Of a stretch of DNA of 29,188 bases, positions 24,515 through 29,188 are shown piece after piece (position 1 is the first letter of the stretch; each line of letters opens with the position of its first letter). The notes beneath the pieces were generated by a model that ran no database searches, was not told where the DNA came from, and saw only the letters and a program-made list of their open reading frames with translations. The stretch spans positions 1 through 29,188 of IMG/VR virus record IMGVR_UViG_3300030333_003183; one strand, 5' to 3'. The position numbers and the translations under genes are program-made. The stretch comes from a virus.

Positions 24515-25145
24515 TTAAACCATAATGATAATCGTTAGTATCTCCATACCTTTCCATATGTCCTCTCTCAACACTAAAGTATTTTGTGGATACTTTAAAG
24601 TCAGGCATTTTAGGATTTTTAGGAGTTAAAGAATTGTCGTAAATTCTTAATCTATTATTAGGATACAGTGCAAACTGTCCATTGTTCAATTCTATAAGAT
24701 TGTGACTCTTATGTTCTGCAGGTGTTTCTGATGTACTAAAATCAGGAGTATCAATATCACAGTGATAATTATCTAATGTTACCACATATTTTCCTTGCTG
24801 TGTTCCAAAATCTCTAGTATAGCACTCATAATCCATAGAACCTATAAACTGTTTGCATATAGTCGTAACACCATAATCCATACAGTTCCAGAACTGTAAG
24901 TTAGGTAGATCCATATCTGGATCGGGTGTTTTAGGTTGACTTAAAAAAGCACTGATAGGCAGTTTATCAAATATTGCTGCATATTCTGGTAAATATGTCT
25001 CAAAATAAAAGGCACGGCCAGGAATAGATTTTGCAGATACCCAGACACCTGGTGTAAATTCACCATGTCCCGATTGAAAGTCAGTAAGATATTCTTTTCT
25101 TACCCAAACTTCCTCTGCTGGCATATTAGAAATTAATGTCGGCAT
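24492..25145 (-). CDS. Conserved cyanophage protein of unknown function (217 aa)
   Basis: A 217-residue protein: MPTLISNMPAEEVWVRKEYL, GEFTPGVWVSAKSIPGRAFY, then LQFWNCMDYGVTTICKQFIG. It has four cysteines, several His and many aromatic residues in beta-like segments (LIELNNGQFALYPNNRLRIY). There is no signal peptide and no catalytic motif I can name. Its ATG shares one base with the stop of the gp33-like gene (TAATG), so translation is coupled. Position in a replication/transcription block suggests an intracellular, not virion, role. Confidence 0.65.
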   Translation of the reverse strand: MPTLISNMPAEEVWVRKEYLTDFQSGHGEFTPGVWVSAKSIPGRAFYFETYLPEYAAIFDKLPISAFLSQPKTPDPDMDLPNLQFWNCMDYGVTTICKQFIGSMDYECYTRDFGTQQGKYVVTLDNYHCDIDTPDFSTSETPAEHKSHNLIELNNGQFALYPNNRLRIYDNSLTPKNPKMPDFKVSTKYFSVERGHMERYGDTNDYHYGLNEDSEQN

Positions 25146-25375
25146 TACAAAGGTAATTTAGCTCTTGATGTTTTTTTCATGAAATTTAGTTCCTGTGCAT
25201 CCCACTTCAATTTCTCTTTGAGTGGTTTAGAAACTAACTTTGTTACTGATTCTATCTCAAGTCCATTGATTTCGCAATAGTAACATATTGCATCAATATA
25301 ATTCATATCTTCTTTAGATACTATTGACTCAATTTCCATTGCAAATTTAGCGGGAGTAAGAAACTTCTTCTCCAT
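25145..25375 (-). CDS. 33: gp33-like late-transcription coactivator
   Basis: A 76-residue protein, MEKKFLTPAKFAMEIESIVS, then EDMNYIDAICYYCEINGLEI, ESVTKLVSKPLKEKLKWDAQ and ELNFMKKTSRAKLPL. The spacing aligns with T4 gp33 (112 residues) from its I..MV.E..MSY.EA...F.EEN.I segment through I.EKI..EA...NLL to a hydrophobic C-terminus. In T4 the terminal LDFLL binds the sliding clamp and links it to RNA polymerase at late promoters; here the last residues are AKLPL. I chose the ATG at 25375 because it lies 7 bases after the nuclease stop; starts at 25405 or 25486 are possible but lie inside the nuclease gene. It would act at the TATAAATA boxes. Confidence 0.7.
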   Translation of the reverse strand: MEKKFLTPAKFAMEIESIVSKEDMNYIDAICYYCEINGLEIESVTKLVSKPLKEKLKWDAQELNFMKKTSRAKLPL

Positions 25376-25382
25376 TACTTGC

Positions 25383-26075
25383 TCAAGTTCTTTGTTCGGT
25401 TCCATAGATTTCCAGTTTATCTCTAACAAACTTTCTAATATATTTGTCGAGAAGTTTGATGTACTTTGCTTTGTTGTACTCTTCATAAACTACACATTCT
25501 CCATTTTCACAAGCCATAATGATGACCAATTTTTTAACTGATATATTTTTTAATTCATACAACATACAACCGTATGCCATCGCTTGGACAAAATAATGTT
25601 CTATCCATTCCCTTGGCTTTGGTTTCTTAGATGTTTTAAAATCTATTATTGATAACTCTCCATCATATTCTGCAATACAATCAACAGTTCCAGCGATACC
25701 CAGTTGTTTACTATATAGGGCACCTTCAAGGGAGTGAATATTATCTATTTTGTTAAGTTCCCCCTTTGAGATTTTAAATAAAAAATCAGAAATAGGAGGA
25801 ACCTCTGGAAGTACTTGATCGTTCTTTAGATAATGTTCCGTGAGTGTGTGCATATCAGTTCCACGGGTTGTGGCCGCTTTCGTGATACGATCTGCCTCTT
25901 CATTACCTACCTTCTTTCTCCAATTAACAAAGATTTCTTTATTAAAGTGGCTAGTTACGGAAGTAATCGAAACAAGTCTAAGTAACTCATCTTCGTCTGG
26001 TACTGAGTAATAACGAACTCCATCAATAGTCTCCCTAGTAAGTTTAGGGAGATTCAAATCAACATGTTTAAACAT
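25383..26075 (-). CDS. PD-(D/E)XK exonuclease, MGME1/RecB-like
   Basis: A 230-residue nuclease. Motifs in order: SITSVTSHFNKEIFVNWRKK (residues 36-55), ADRITKAATTRGTDMHTLTE (61-80, RGT-x-x-H), HSLEGALYSKQLGIAGTVDC (Glu117, Asp132), LSIIDFKTSKKPK (Asp145-Phe-Lys147, the D...DxK core), and YFVQAMAYG (Gln164). This is the layout of RecB/Cas4-type and mitochondrial MGME1-type exonucleases, which act on ssDNA ends. It may trim or process replication or recombination intermediates or degrade host DNA. It starts on the base where phoH stops and is followed by gp33 in the same transcript. Function in phage is inferred. Confidence 0.8.
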   Translation of the reverse strand: MFKHVDLNLPKLTRETIDGVRYYSVPDEDELLRLVSITSVTSHFNKEIFVNWRKKVGNEEADRITKAATTRGTDMHTLTEHYLKNDQVLPEVPPISDFLFKISKGELNKIDNIHSLEGALYSKQLGIAGTVDCIAEYDGELSIIDFKTSKKPKPREWIEHYFVQAMAYGCMLYELKNISVKKLVIIMACENGECVVYEEYNKAKYIKLLDKYIRKFVRDKLEIYGTEQRT

Positions 26076-26833
26076 TACATACCCATCTCAAGTTTAGCAA
26101 TAATATACTCCTTCACGAGTCCAGAACGAATGATATCATCAATTCCAAATTCTATTATATCAAAAGAGTTCATTTTACGCAAGATGTTCATAAAGTCCAC
26201 TATACCGTTTCTTTCATTAGTTTTAAGTAAATCAGATTGTCTAGCATCCCCACAGAAACATATCTTACTATTTTCTCCTACTCTGGTAATAATACTATCG
26301 AGTTCATGGAAATTGAGGTTCTGAAATTCATCAACAATCACAATCGCATTATCGAGTGTAGTTCCTCTTAAAAACGAGGTACTCCAGAATTTAACTGTAT
26401 CCTGTGCTTTTAGATTTCCATAAAGCATTTCAAAATCAGCATCAGAGTTCATTTCGAACATATACTTTACCATGTGCTTATAAGGCACTTGATAGATGTC
26501 TGATTTATCTTCGTAATCACCTGGTAAAAATCCAATCTCTCTTGTAGATACTAATGATCTTACAATATAGATTCTTTCATAGGGAGTTCTGTCGTTTAAA
26601 ACGTCCTTTAGAGCATTGAAGAGAGTAACGAAAGTTTTTCCTGTCCCTGCTGCTCCATAGGCAACGAGGTGTTTTCCTTCTCTATAGGAATCAAATAGTC
26701 TTTTCTGATTTTCAGTAAGAGGTTGGATATCAATCAAATAATCAGCACTCAGAGGTTTTTTCCTCTTCATCTGTTTACCAGTCATCCCCACACCAATAGG
26801 TTGATCCCCAGAGGTTTTTCTTTTACGGGCCAT
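26075..26833 (-). CDS. phoH: PhoH-like P-loop ATPase
   Basis: A 252-residue PhoH. A basic N-terminal extension of about 35 residues precedes the core. Walker A is GAAGTGKT (residues 60-67), IYIVRSLVSTREIGFLPGD at 88-106 is the PhoH-specific segment, Walker B is VIVDEFQN (165-172), and sensor-like CFCGDARQSDLL follows. PhoH is one of the most frequent genes in marine phages; the name comes from phosphate-starvation control in E. coli, but the phage role is unsettled and may be RNA- or DNA-related. It lies 1 base after the 82-residue gene and touches the nuclease gene. No Pho-box-like repeat was noticed upstream. Confidence 0.95.
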   Translation of the reverse strand: MARKRKTSGDQPIGVGMTGKQMKRKKPLSADYLIDIQPLTENQKRLFDSYREGKHLVAYGAAGTGKTFVTLFNALKDVLNDRTPYERIYIVRSLVSTREIGFLPGDYEDKSDIYQVPYKHMVKYMFEMNSDADFEMLYGNLKAQDTVKFWSTSFLRGTTLDNAIVIVDEFQNLNFHELDSIITRVGENSKICFCGDARQSDLLKTNERNGIVDFMNILRKMNSFDIIEFGIDDIIRSGLVKEYIIAKLEMGM

Positions 26834-26834
26834 T

Positions 26835-27083
26835 TTATAGTTTCAAATTACGGGCACCTGGTGCTTTGGATGCTTTCTGCAGAACTTCATTCCAGCCAGG
26901 CTTTGATTTACGTAGTTTATCTCTCCATTCTCCCACTTCTGCAGCCATTGGACATGTTGATGGATCAGAGTAATCTCTACTCCACTCAGGATTATCAGCA
27001 CACCACTGATCCCAATCATGTACACTCATTGAGACTTCTTTCTTATCTCCAGTTTTTGTATTTACAACAGGGTATGTAGCCAT
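26835..27083 (-). CDS. Conserved cyanophage small protein upstream of phoH (82 aa)
   Basis: An 82-residue protein: MATYPVVNTKTGDKKEVSMS, then VHDWDQWCADNPEWSRDYSD and CPMAAEVGEWRDKLRKSKPG. I recall similar short Trp-rich proteins beside phoH in cyanophages, with no known function. The N-terminal YPVVNTKTG segment resembles a short beta-hairpin ribbon, but only two cysteines are present (29 and 44), so no zinc ribbon is complete. It is separated from thyX by 22 bases and from phoH by 1 base. Confidence 0.7.
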   Translation of the reverse strand: MATYPVVNTKTGDKKEVSMSVHDWDQWCADNPEWSRDYSDPSTCPMAAEVGEWRDKLRKSKPGWNEVLQKASKAPGARNLKL

Positions 27084-27105
27084 AATATTTTATCGGGTAA
27101 TTTAT

Positions 27106-27738
27106 TTAGACCCATTCTAGGGCTTCTGATACGTTCGGGAATTGCTCTATAAAGATCTTTCTACATTCCTCTGCAATCTGCATATGCTCTTTTTGAGTAC
27201 CGTGTGCAGATCTCAGATTAATATAGTGAACCCATGAACGACAACTTCCAGTCATATAGATTCTGGTAGGAGTACATAGAGGTAACACCATTCTTGCACA
27301 TTCCTTCGCAACACCCTGACTCAGCATTTGCTCATAGAGTGACTTTGCAGAACTAAACAGGGTTATCATCTGTTTTTCGAATTTTTCGATTTTTTCGGGT
27401 TCCAAGTCATTTGTAGAGTTTTGACGATTCTTCTCATCCTGTCTTCTGAGTTCTGGTAGTTCAAAATCGCCTAATGCGGTGCTTGCTGCATATCTCTGTG
27501 AGAACTCTTGGAACGTAAAGCTCCTATGTCTCAAAATTTGAGCAGCGATAGCTCGGCTTGTCTCGATCTCCAAGCTCATCGAGGATTGTTCAAATACACT
27601 CCAATGATTATGCTTAATACAATACTTTAATAAGCCTGAGTATTTTTCATTATCCTGATTTGAGGGATTACTCACTCTGGCGATATAAGCCATTGTTTGC
27701 TCTGCATCAGGAGTGATGCTAACAAGTTTTACGTTCAT
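27106..27738 (-). CDS. thyX: Flavin-dependent thymidylate synthase ThyX
   Basis: A 210-residue ThyX that makes dTMP from dUMP using FAD, NADPH and methylene-tetrahydrofolate. The signature RHR-x7-S is complete: RHRSFTFQEFS at residues 70-80, followed by QRY. Other family segments are HNHWSVFEQSSMSLEIETSR (43-62) and ECARMVLPLCTPTRIYMTGS with the SCRSWVHYINLRS helix, which carries the nucleotide-binding residues near Arg/Ser. Length is normal for the family. It supplies thymidine for phage DNA synthesis. ATG overlaps the stop of a 52-residue ORF (ATGA), so translation is coupled to two small ORFs upstream. Confidence 0.97.
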   Translation of the reverse strand: MNVKLVSITPDAEQTMAYIARVSNPSNQDNEKYSGLLKYCIKHNHWSVFEQSSMSLEIETSRAIAAQILRHRSFTFQEFSQRYAASTALGDFELPELRRQDEKNRQNSTNDLEPEKIEKFEKQMITLFSSAKSLYEQMLSQGVAKECARMVLPLCTPTRIYMTGSCRSWVHYINLRSAHGTQKEHMQIAEECRKIFIEQFPNVSEALEWV

Positions 27739-27893
27739 TTACCAAATCCTTCGGGTTTTTCTCTTTTTCTAGCTAATGTCTCTTTTTCAAGAACAGCAAG
27801 TTGTTCTCTCATAAATGAAAGCTCTTCAGAAGTGTACAAATAGTCTTGTTTAAGTGCTTCTTTTAAATTCTTAAGAATTTGCTTTTGTCTCAT
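27735..27893 (-). CDS. Small coiled-coil ORF coupled to thyX (52 aa)
   Basis: A 52-codon frame: MRQKQILKNLKEALKQDYLY, then EELSFMREQLAVLEKETLAR and a basic end KREKPEGFGK. Leucines and charged residues are spaced as in a short coiled coil. Both ends overlap neighbours by ATGA: its start with the stop of the 55-residue gene and its stop with the thyX start. This tight arrangement is strong evidence that it is a real gene, though no function is known. Confidence 0.75.
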   Translation of the reverse strand: MRQKQILKNLKEALKQDYLYTSEELSFMREQLAVLEKETLARKREKPEGFGK

Positions 27894-28057
27894 CCGTCGT
27901 CGTCCTCGAAAATTTCATCATAATCAGTTAATACCTTATTTGAGGTATTTACCGTAGAATACGCATCTACGTCAGAATAGATTTCTGCCTTTAATGCGTC
28001 TAATGCTAGTTCTACCTGCCTAAGTCTTAATTTCAGTTGTTCTCTTTGCGGTTCCAT
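27890..28057 (-). CDS. Small coiled-coil ORF (55 aa)
   Basis: A 55-residue protein: MEPQREQLKLRLRQVELALD, then ALKAEIYSDVDAYSTVNTSN and the acidic end YDEIFEDDDG. The first half is a helical, coiled-coil-like heptad pattern, the second acidic. The frame could start further upstream at 28108 or 28081. However, those codons lie inside the terminator hairpin and the -10 box of the promoter at 28080-28108, so the ATG at 28057 is the only one likely to be transcribed. It opens the thyX operon. Confidence 0.7.
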   Translation of the reverse strand: MEPQREQLKLRLRQVELALDALKAEIYSDVDAYSTVNTSNKVLTDYDEIFEDDDG

Positions 28058-28079
28058 AATTTTTATATGGTATTTAGTC

Positions 28080-28108
28080 ATTTTACACAAAAAAAGAGCA
28101 TCTGTCAA
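28080..28108 (-). promoter_or_regulatory. Sigma70-like promoter for the thyX operon, -35 inside a terminator loop
   Basis: Minus strand TTGACA (28103-28108), 17-base spacer, TAAAAT (28080-28085). Five of the six -35 bases are in the loop of the upstream terminator hairpin (28093-28120), and the spacer is the 3' stem plus the T-run. Transcription would start about 28073, 15 bases before the first ATG. Confidence 0.65.
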
Positions 28109-28120
28109 GAGATGCTCTTT
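28089..28120 (-). terminator. Intrinsic terminator after the riboswitch-controlled peptide gene
   Basis: An 11-bp perfect stem (AAAGAGCATCT / AGATGCTCTTT) with loop CTTGAC on the minus strand, then a run of T continuing from the stem end (A7 on the plus strand at 28089-28095). It lies 18 bases downstream of the stop of the 40-residue peptide gene (28139). Confidence 0.88.
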
Positions 28121-28138
28121 GTATATAAGAAATTGATA

Positions 28139-28261
28139 CTATGCAGTAACAAGTTTCTTCTCAAACTTAATACCTCTATAGGTCTCTTGAACCTTATTGG
28201 TCTTAGTTTGCTTTTTATCGTTGGTATCGTACTTAATACCACGGTATGTGACTTGTGCCAT
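28139..28261 (-). CDS. Riboswitch-controlled small YRG-repeat peptide (40 aa), DUF4278-like
   Basis: A 40-residue protein: MAQVTYRGIKYDTNDKKQTK, then TNKVQETYRGIKFEKKLVTA. The unit TYRGIK(Y/F)(D/E) appears twice, 24 residues apart; VTYRGIxYD is the hallmark of the DUF4278 family of small cyanobacterial proteins. Glutamine-riboswitch (Downstream-peptide type) RNAs are known to precede short ORFs of this size in cyanobacteria and phages. The start (28261) has a strong Shine-Dalgarno sequence, AGGAG, 7 bases upstream. A longer frame to 28411 would cover the aptamers, so it is rejected. In cyanobacteria such riboswitches control glutamine-synthetase inhibitors; a role here in nitrogen metabolism is only suggested. 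Confidence 0.75.
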   Translation of the reverse strand: MAQVTYRGIKYDTNDKKQTKTNKVQETYRGIKFEKKLVTA

Positions 28262-28295
28262 GATGGTACTCCTAAAGTAGTTGGATTTTAAGGCC

Positions 28296-28338
28296 CGTTC
28301 CTTTAGTCGGCTTTTGCGTCTCCCGAAGGAGATGAACG
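28296..28338 (-). ncRNA. Glutamine-riboswitch-type aptamer, copy B (proximal)
   Basis: Minus strand: CGTTC ... GAACG outer stem (P1), hairpin TCTCC-TTCG-GGAGA, then CGCAAAAGCCGACTAAAGG. It has the CGTTCA/GACGCAA/GGAACG core of the glnA and Downstream-peptide class. Compared with copy A it lacks two bases of the conserved AAGUA element. It ends 34 bases before the start codon of the 40-residue peptide gene. Confidence 0.75.
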
Positions 28339-28341
28339 ATC

Positions 28342-28393
28342 CGTTCCGAGTCGGCTTACTTGCGTCCTCCTCTAGCAATGAGGAGGATGAACG
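28342..28393 (-). ncRNA. Glutamine-riboswitch-type aptamer, copy A (distal)
   Basis: Minus strand: CGTTC ... GAACG outer stem, hairpin TCCTCCTC-7-GAGGAGGA, then CGCAAGTAAGCCGACTCGG. The order CGUUCA-CC...GG-ACGCAAGUA...GGAACG is the consensus core of the glutamine riboswitch (glnA / Downstream-peptide RNA). It lies 3 bases before copy B, making a tandem, and starts just after the predicted transcription start. Confidence 0.85.
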
Positions 28394-28394
28394 T

Positions 28395-28412
28395 TGTGTT
28401 AATACTAACACA
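28395..28412. repeat. Perfect inverted repeat over the riboswitch promoter -10
   Basis: TGTGTTA-ATAC-TAACACA, 7-bp arms around 4 bases, centred on the -10 hexamer. It could be an operator or a hairpin at the start of the transcript. Confidence 0.7.
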
Positions 28413-28430
28413 TGTATAGTATATAGTCAA
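28402..28430 (-). promoter_or_regulatory. Sigma70-like promoter of the riboswitch transcript
   Basis: Minus strand TTGACT (28425-28430, 5 of 6), 17-base spacer, TAGTAT (28402-28407, 4 of 6). The start site would fall near 28395, immediately upstream of the first aptamer stem. The region 28431-28532 contains no gene that I can support. Confidence 0.6.
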
Positions 28431-28532
28431 GCACTTGTGTAACATGTGATACAAAATCCTGTGGCTCAAAAAATTTGGGGAGTTTTTTTTGCCCGATTTT
28501 TGAAAGCTAAAGTCGATTTTGGTGGCCAGAGA

Positions 28533-29042
28533 TTACATGTAATTAATATTGATGTTACATCTAAACTGTTGATCAGTACAGTTAGTACTATTGTGTGTGA
28601 CTTGAGGGTTGAAGAATAGCATTCTATTTTTAACGGAGTCAACTTTTGTACCATCAACATTAGTATGGCCATCACAGGTATTCAAAGAAAACAATGCTCC
28701 CTTATGATCAAAAGTATAATCTGTATGAGGTGTATGACTGACTAGAATATCTGTTCTAGGATATAGATTTACCTTTACTCTAATTAAGTGTTCTGCACCT
28801 ATAGCCTCTTTCAATATATCTGCAATCCAAGAGTGAGGACTACAAGGTTCTGGGTATGGATGTAATTTTAAATCCTTATCCATATAAGTTTCAAATAATG
28901 AATGAGTGAAGTAACAATCCTTCTCCTTACCTAAACCAGAAATATCCTTAATACACCTCCAAGGAGTATCTTCATAATTAAATATAGTGTTTTTAATTCT
29001 ATGGAAAGTTAGTTTATCTAGAAACTTGTCTTCAATCCTCAT
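28533..29042 (-). CDS. 2OG-Fe(II) oxygenase (169 aa)
   Basis: A 169-residue protein of the 2OG-Fe(II) oxygenase superfamily with a complete motif set: HTPHTDYTFDHKGALFSLNT (HxD as His106-Thr-Asp108), FFNPQVTHNSTNCTDQQF (distal His150) and FRCNINI (Arg161 for 2-oxoglutarate). The N-terminal 60 residues (MRIEDKFLDKLTFHRIKNTI) are the usual helical lead. Substrate unknown; related cyanophage enzymes are thought to act on proteins, sugars or bases. Its start overlaps the stop of the partial upstream gene by ATGA. Its stop is about 100 bases upstream of the riboswitch promoter, and no clear terminator is seen between. Confidence 0.82.
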   Translation of the reverse strand: MRIEDKFLDKLTFHRIKNTIFNYEDTPWRCIKDISGLGKEKDCYFTHSLFETYMDKDLKLHPYPEPCSPHSWIADILKEAIGAEHLIRVKVNLYPRTDILVSHTPHTDYTFDHKGALFSLNTCDGHTNVDGTKVDSVKNRMLFFNPQVTHNSTNCTDQQFRCNININYM

Positions 29043-29188
29043 TTCTTTTTAGGATATAGTTTTGCTATTTTTTCTTTACGAAGTTTTTCCTTATTTCTTT
29101 TCTCTTCTAATTTCTCATCCCACCAAGTTACTGGCCACCTTTGAAGTTTCAAAGCAGCAATCCATAATTTCTTACGGGGAAGACGAAA
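29039..29188 (-). CDS. Partial gene at right edge, lysine-rich C-terminus
   Basis: The last 49 codons of a minus-strand gene whose start is outside the window. It reads FRLPRKKLWIAALKLQRWPV, TWWDEKLEEKRNKEKLRKEK, then IAKLYPKKK. The very basic, helix-like end and the ATGA overlap with the oxygenase start support a real coding frame. Function cannot be named. Confidence 0.65.
   Translation of the reverse strand, partial: FRLPRKKLWIAALKLQRWPVTWWDEKLEEKRNKEKLRKEKIAKLYPKKK

Noticed and set aside
25376-25486. 37-residue extension of the gp33-like protein
   Set aside because: Lies inside the nuclease gene and its sequence (Ser/Thr-rich) is not part of the gp33 pattern; a start at 25405 cannot be excluded.
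28139-28411. 90-residue reading of the riboswitch peptide gene
   Set aside because: The extra 50 codons cover both aptamers and begin at the promoter; a strong AGGAG site marks the ATG at 28261.
28431-28532. Possible hairpins in the GGGGAG...GCCC stretch downstream of the oxygenase
   Set aside because: Stem is too short and no T-run follows in the direction of transcription; not reported as a terminator.
28466-28675. 69-residue minus-strand ORF
   Set aside because: Overlaps the end of the oxygenase in another frame and has no coding-like composition.
1-29188. tRNA genes, CRISPR arrays, insertion sequences, photosynthesis genes (psbA and similar)
   Set aside because: Looked for by pattern and not seen anywhere in the window.

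Overview
The window is a piece of a low-GC, T4-like myovirus genome of the marine cyanophage type (host Synechococcus or Prochlorococcus). The evidence is a T4-type tail/baseplate module (gp26, gp27-, gp5-, gp48-, gp53-, gp4- and tube-like proteins) beside T4-type replication and late-transcription genes (gp32, gp59, a gp33-like coactivator). Typical cyanophage accessory genes are also present: phoH, thyX, a DUF1825-like protein, two 2OG-Fe(II) oxygenases, and a riboswitch class known from cyanobacteria and their phages. No photosynthesis genes, tRNAs, CRISPR arrays or insertion sequences were seen. Names rest on motif recognition and gene order, not on database searches.

Layout. Positions 1-19171 are read on the minus strand, so transcription runs from high to low coordinates: tube-like protein, gp26, a frameshift-accessed gp51-position ORF, two tape-measure/hub-like proteins, gp27-like hub, gp5-like OB-fold hub, several virion proteins, then a 1877-residue fibre with an S74 chaperone domain, a 663-residue fibre-like protein and a glycine-rich adhesin-like protein. 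A three-gene islet of small unknown ORFs with its own sigma70-like promoter sits between fibre genes (8842-9533). Positions 19206-21769 are on the plus strand: gp4-like head completion protein, an unknown protein, gp48-like tube cap and gp53-like wedge. A strong hairpin terminator (21770-21793) separates these from the convergent minus-strand block.

Positions 21801-29188 are minus strand. Reading from the right edge there is a partial gene, an oxygenase, and a promoter driving a tandem glutamine-riboswitch-like leader with a 40-residue peptide gene. Next come a terminator whose loop carries the -35 of the following promoter, two small ORFs coupled to thyX, and phoH. These are followed by an MGME1/RecB-like nuclease, the gp33-like coactivator, unknown genes, a second oxygenase, gp59, a DUF1825-like protein, and gp32 under a consensus sigma70 promoter. 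Many neighbours in this block overlap or abut, suggesting one translationally coupled transcript.

Most notable: (1) a textbook -1 slippery heptamer, T_TTT_TTC, at the end of gp26 that would fuse it to a 61-residue extension, as in the lambda G/GT tail-assembly chaperones; (2) the tandem glutamine-type aptamers upstream of a YRG-repeat peptide, with a possible expression platform; (3) five sigma70-like promoters all with exactly 17-base spacers, contrasting with T4-late-like TATAAATA boxes at structural-gene junctions; (4) a gp32 with no cysteines, so without the T4 zinc site.
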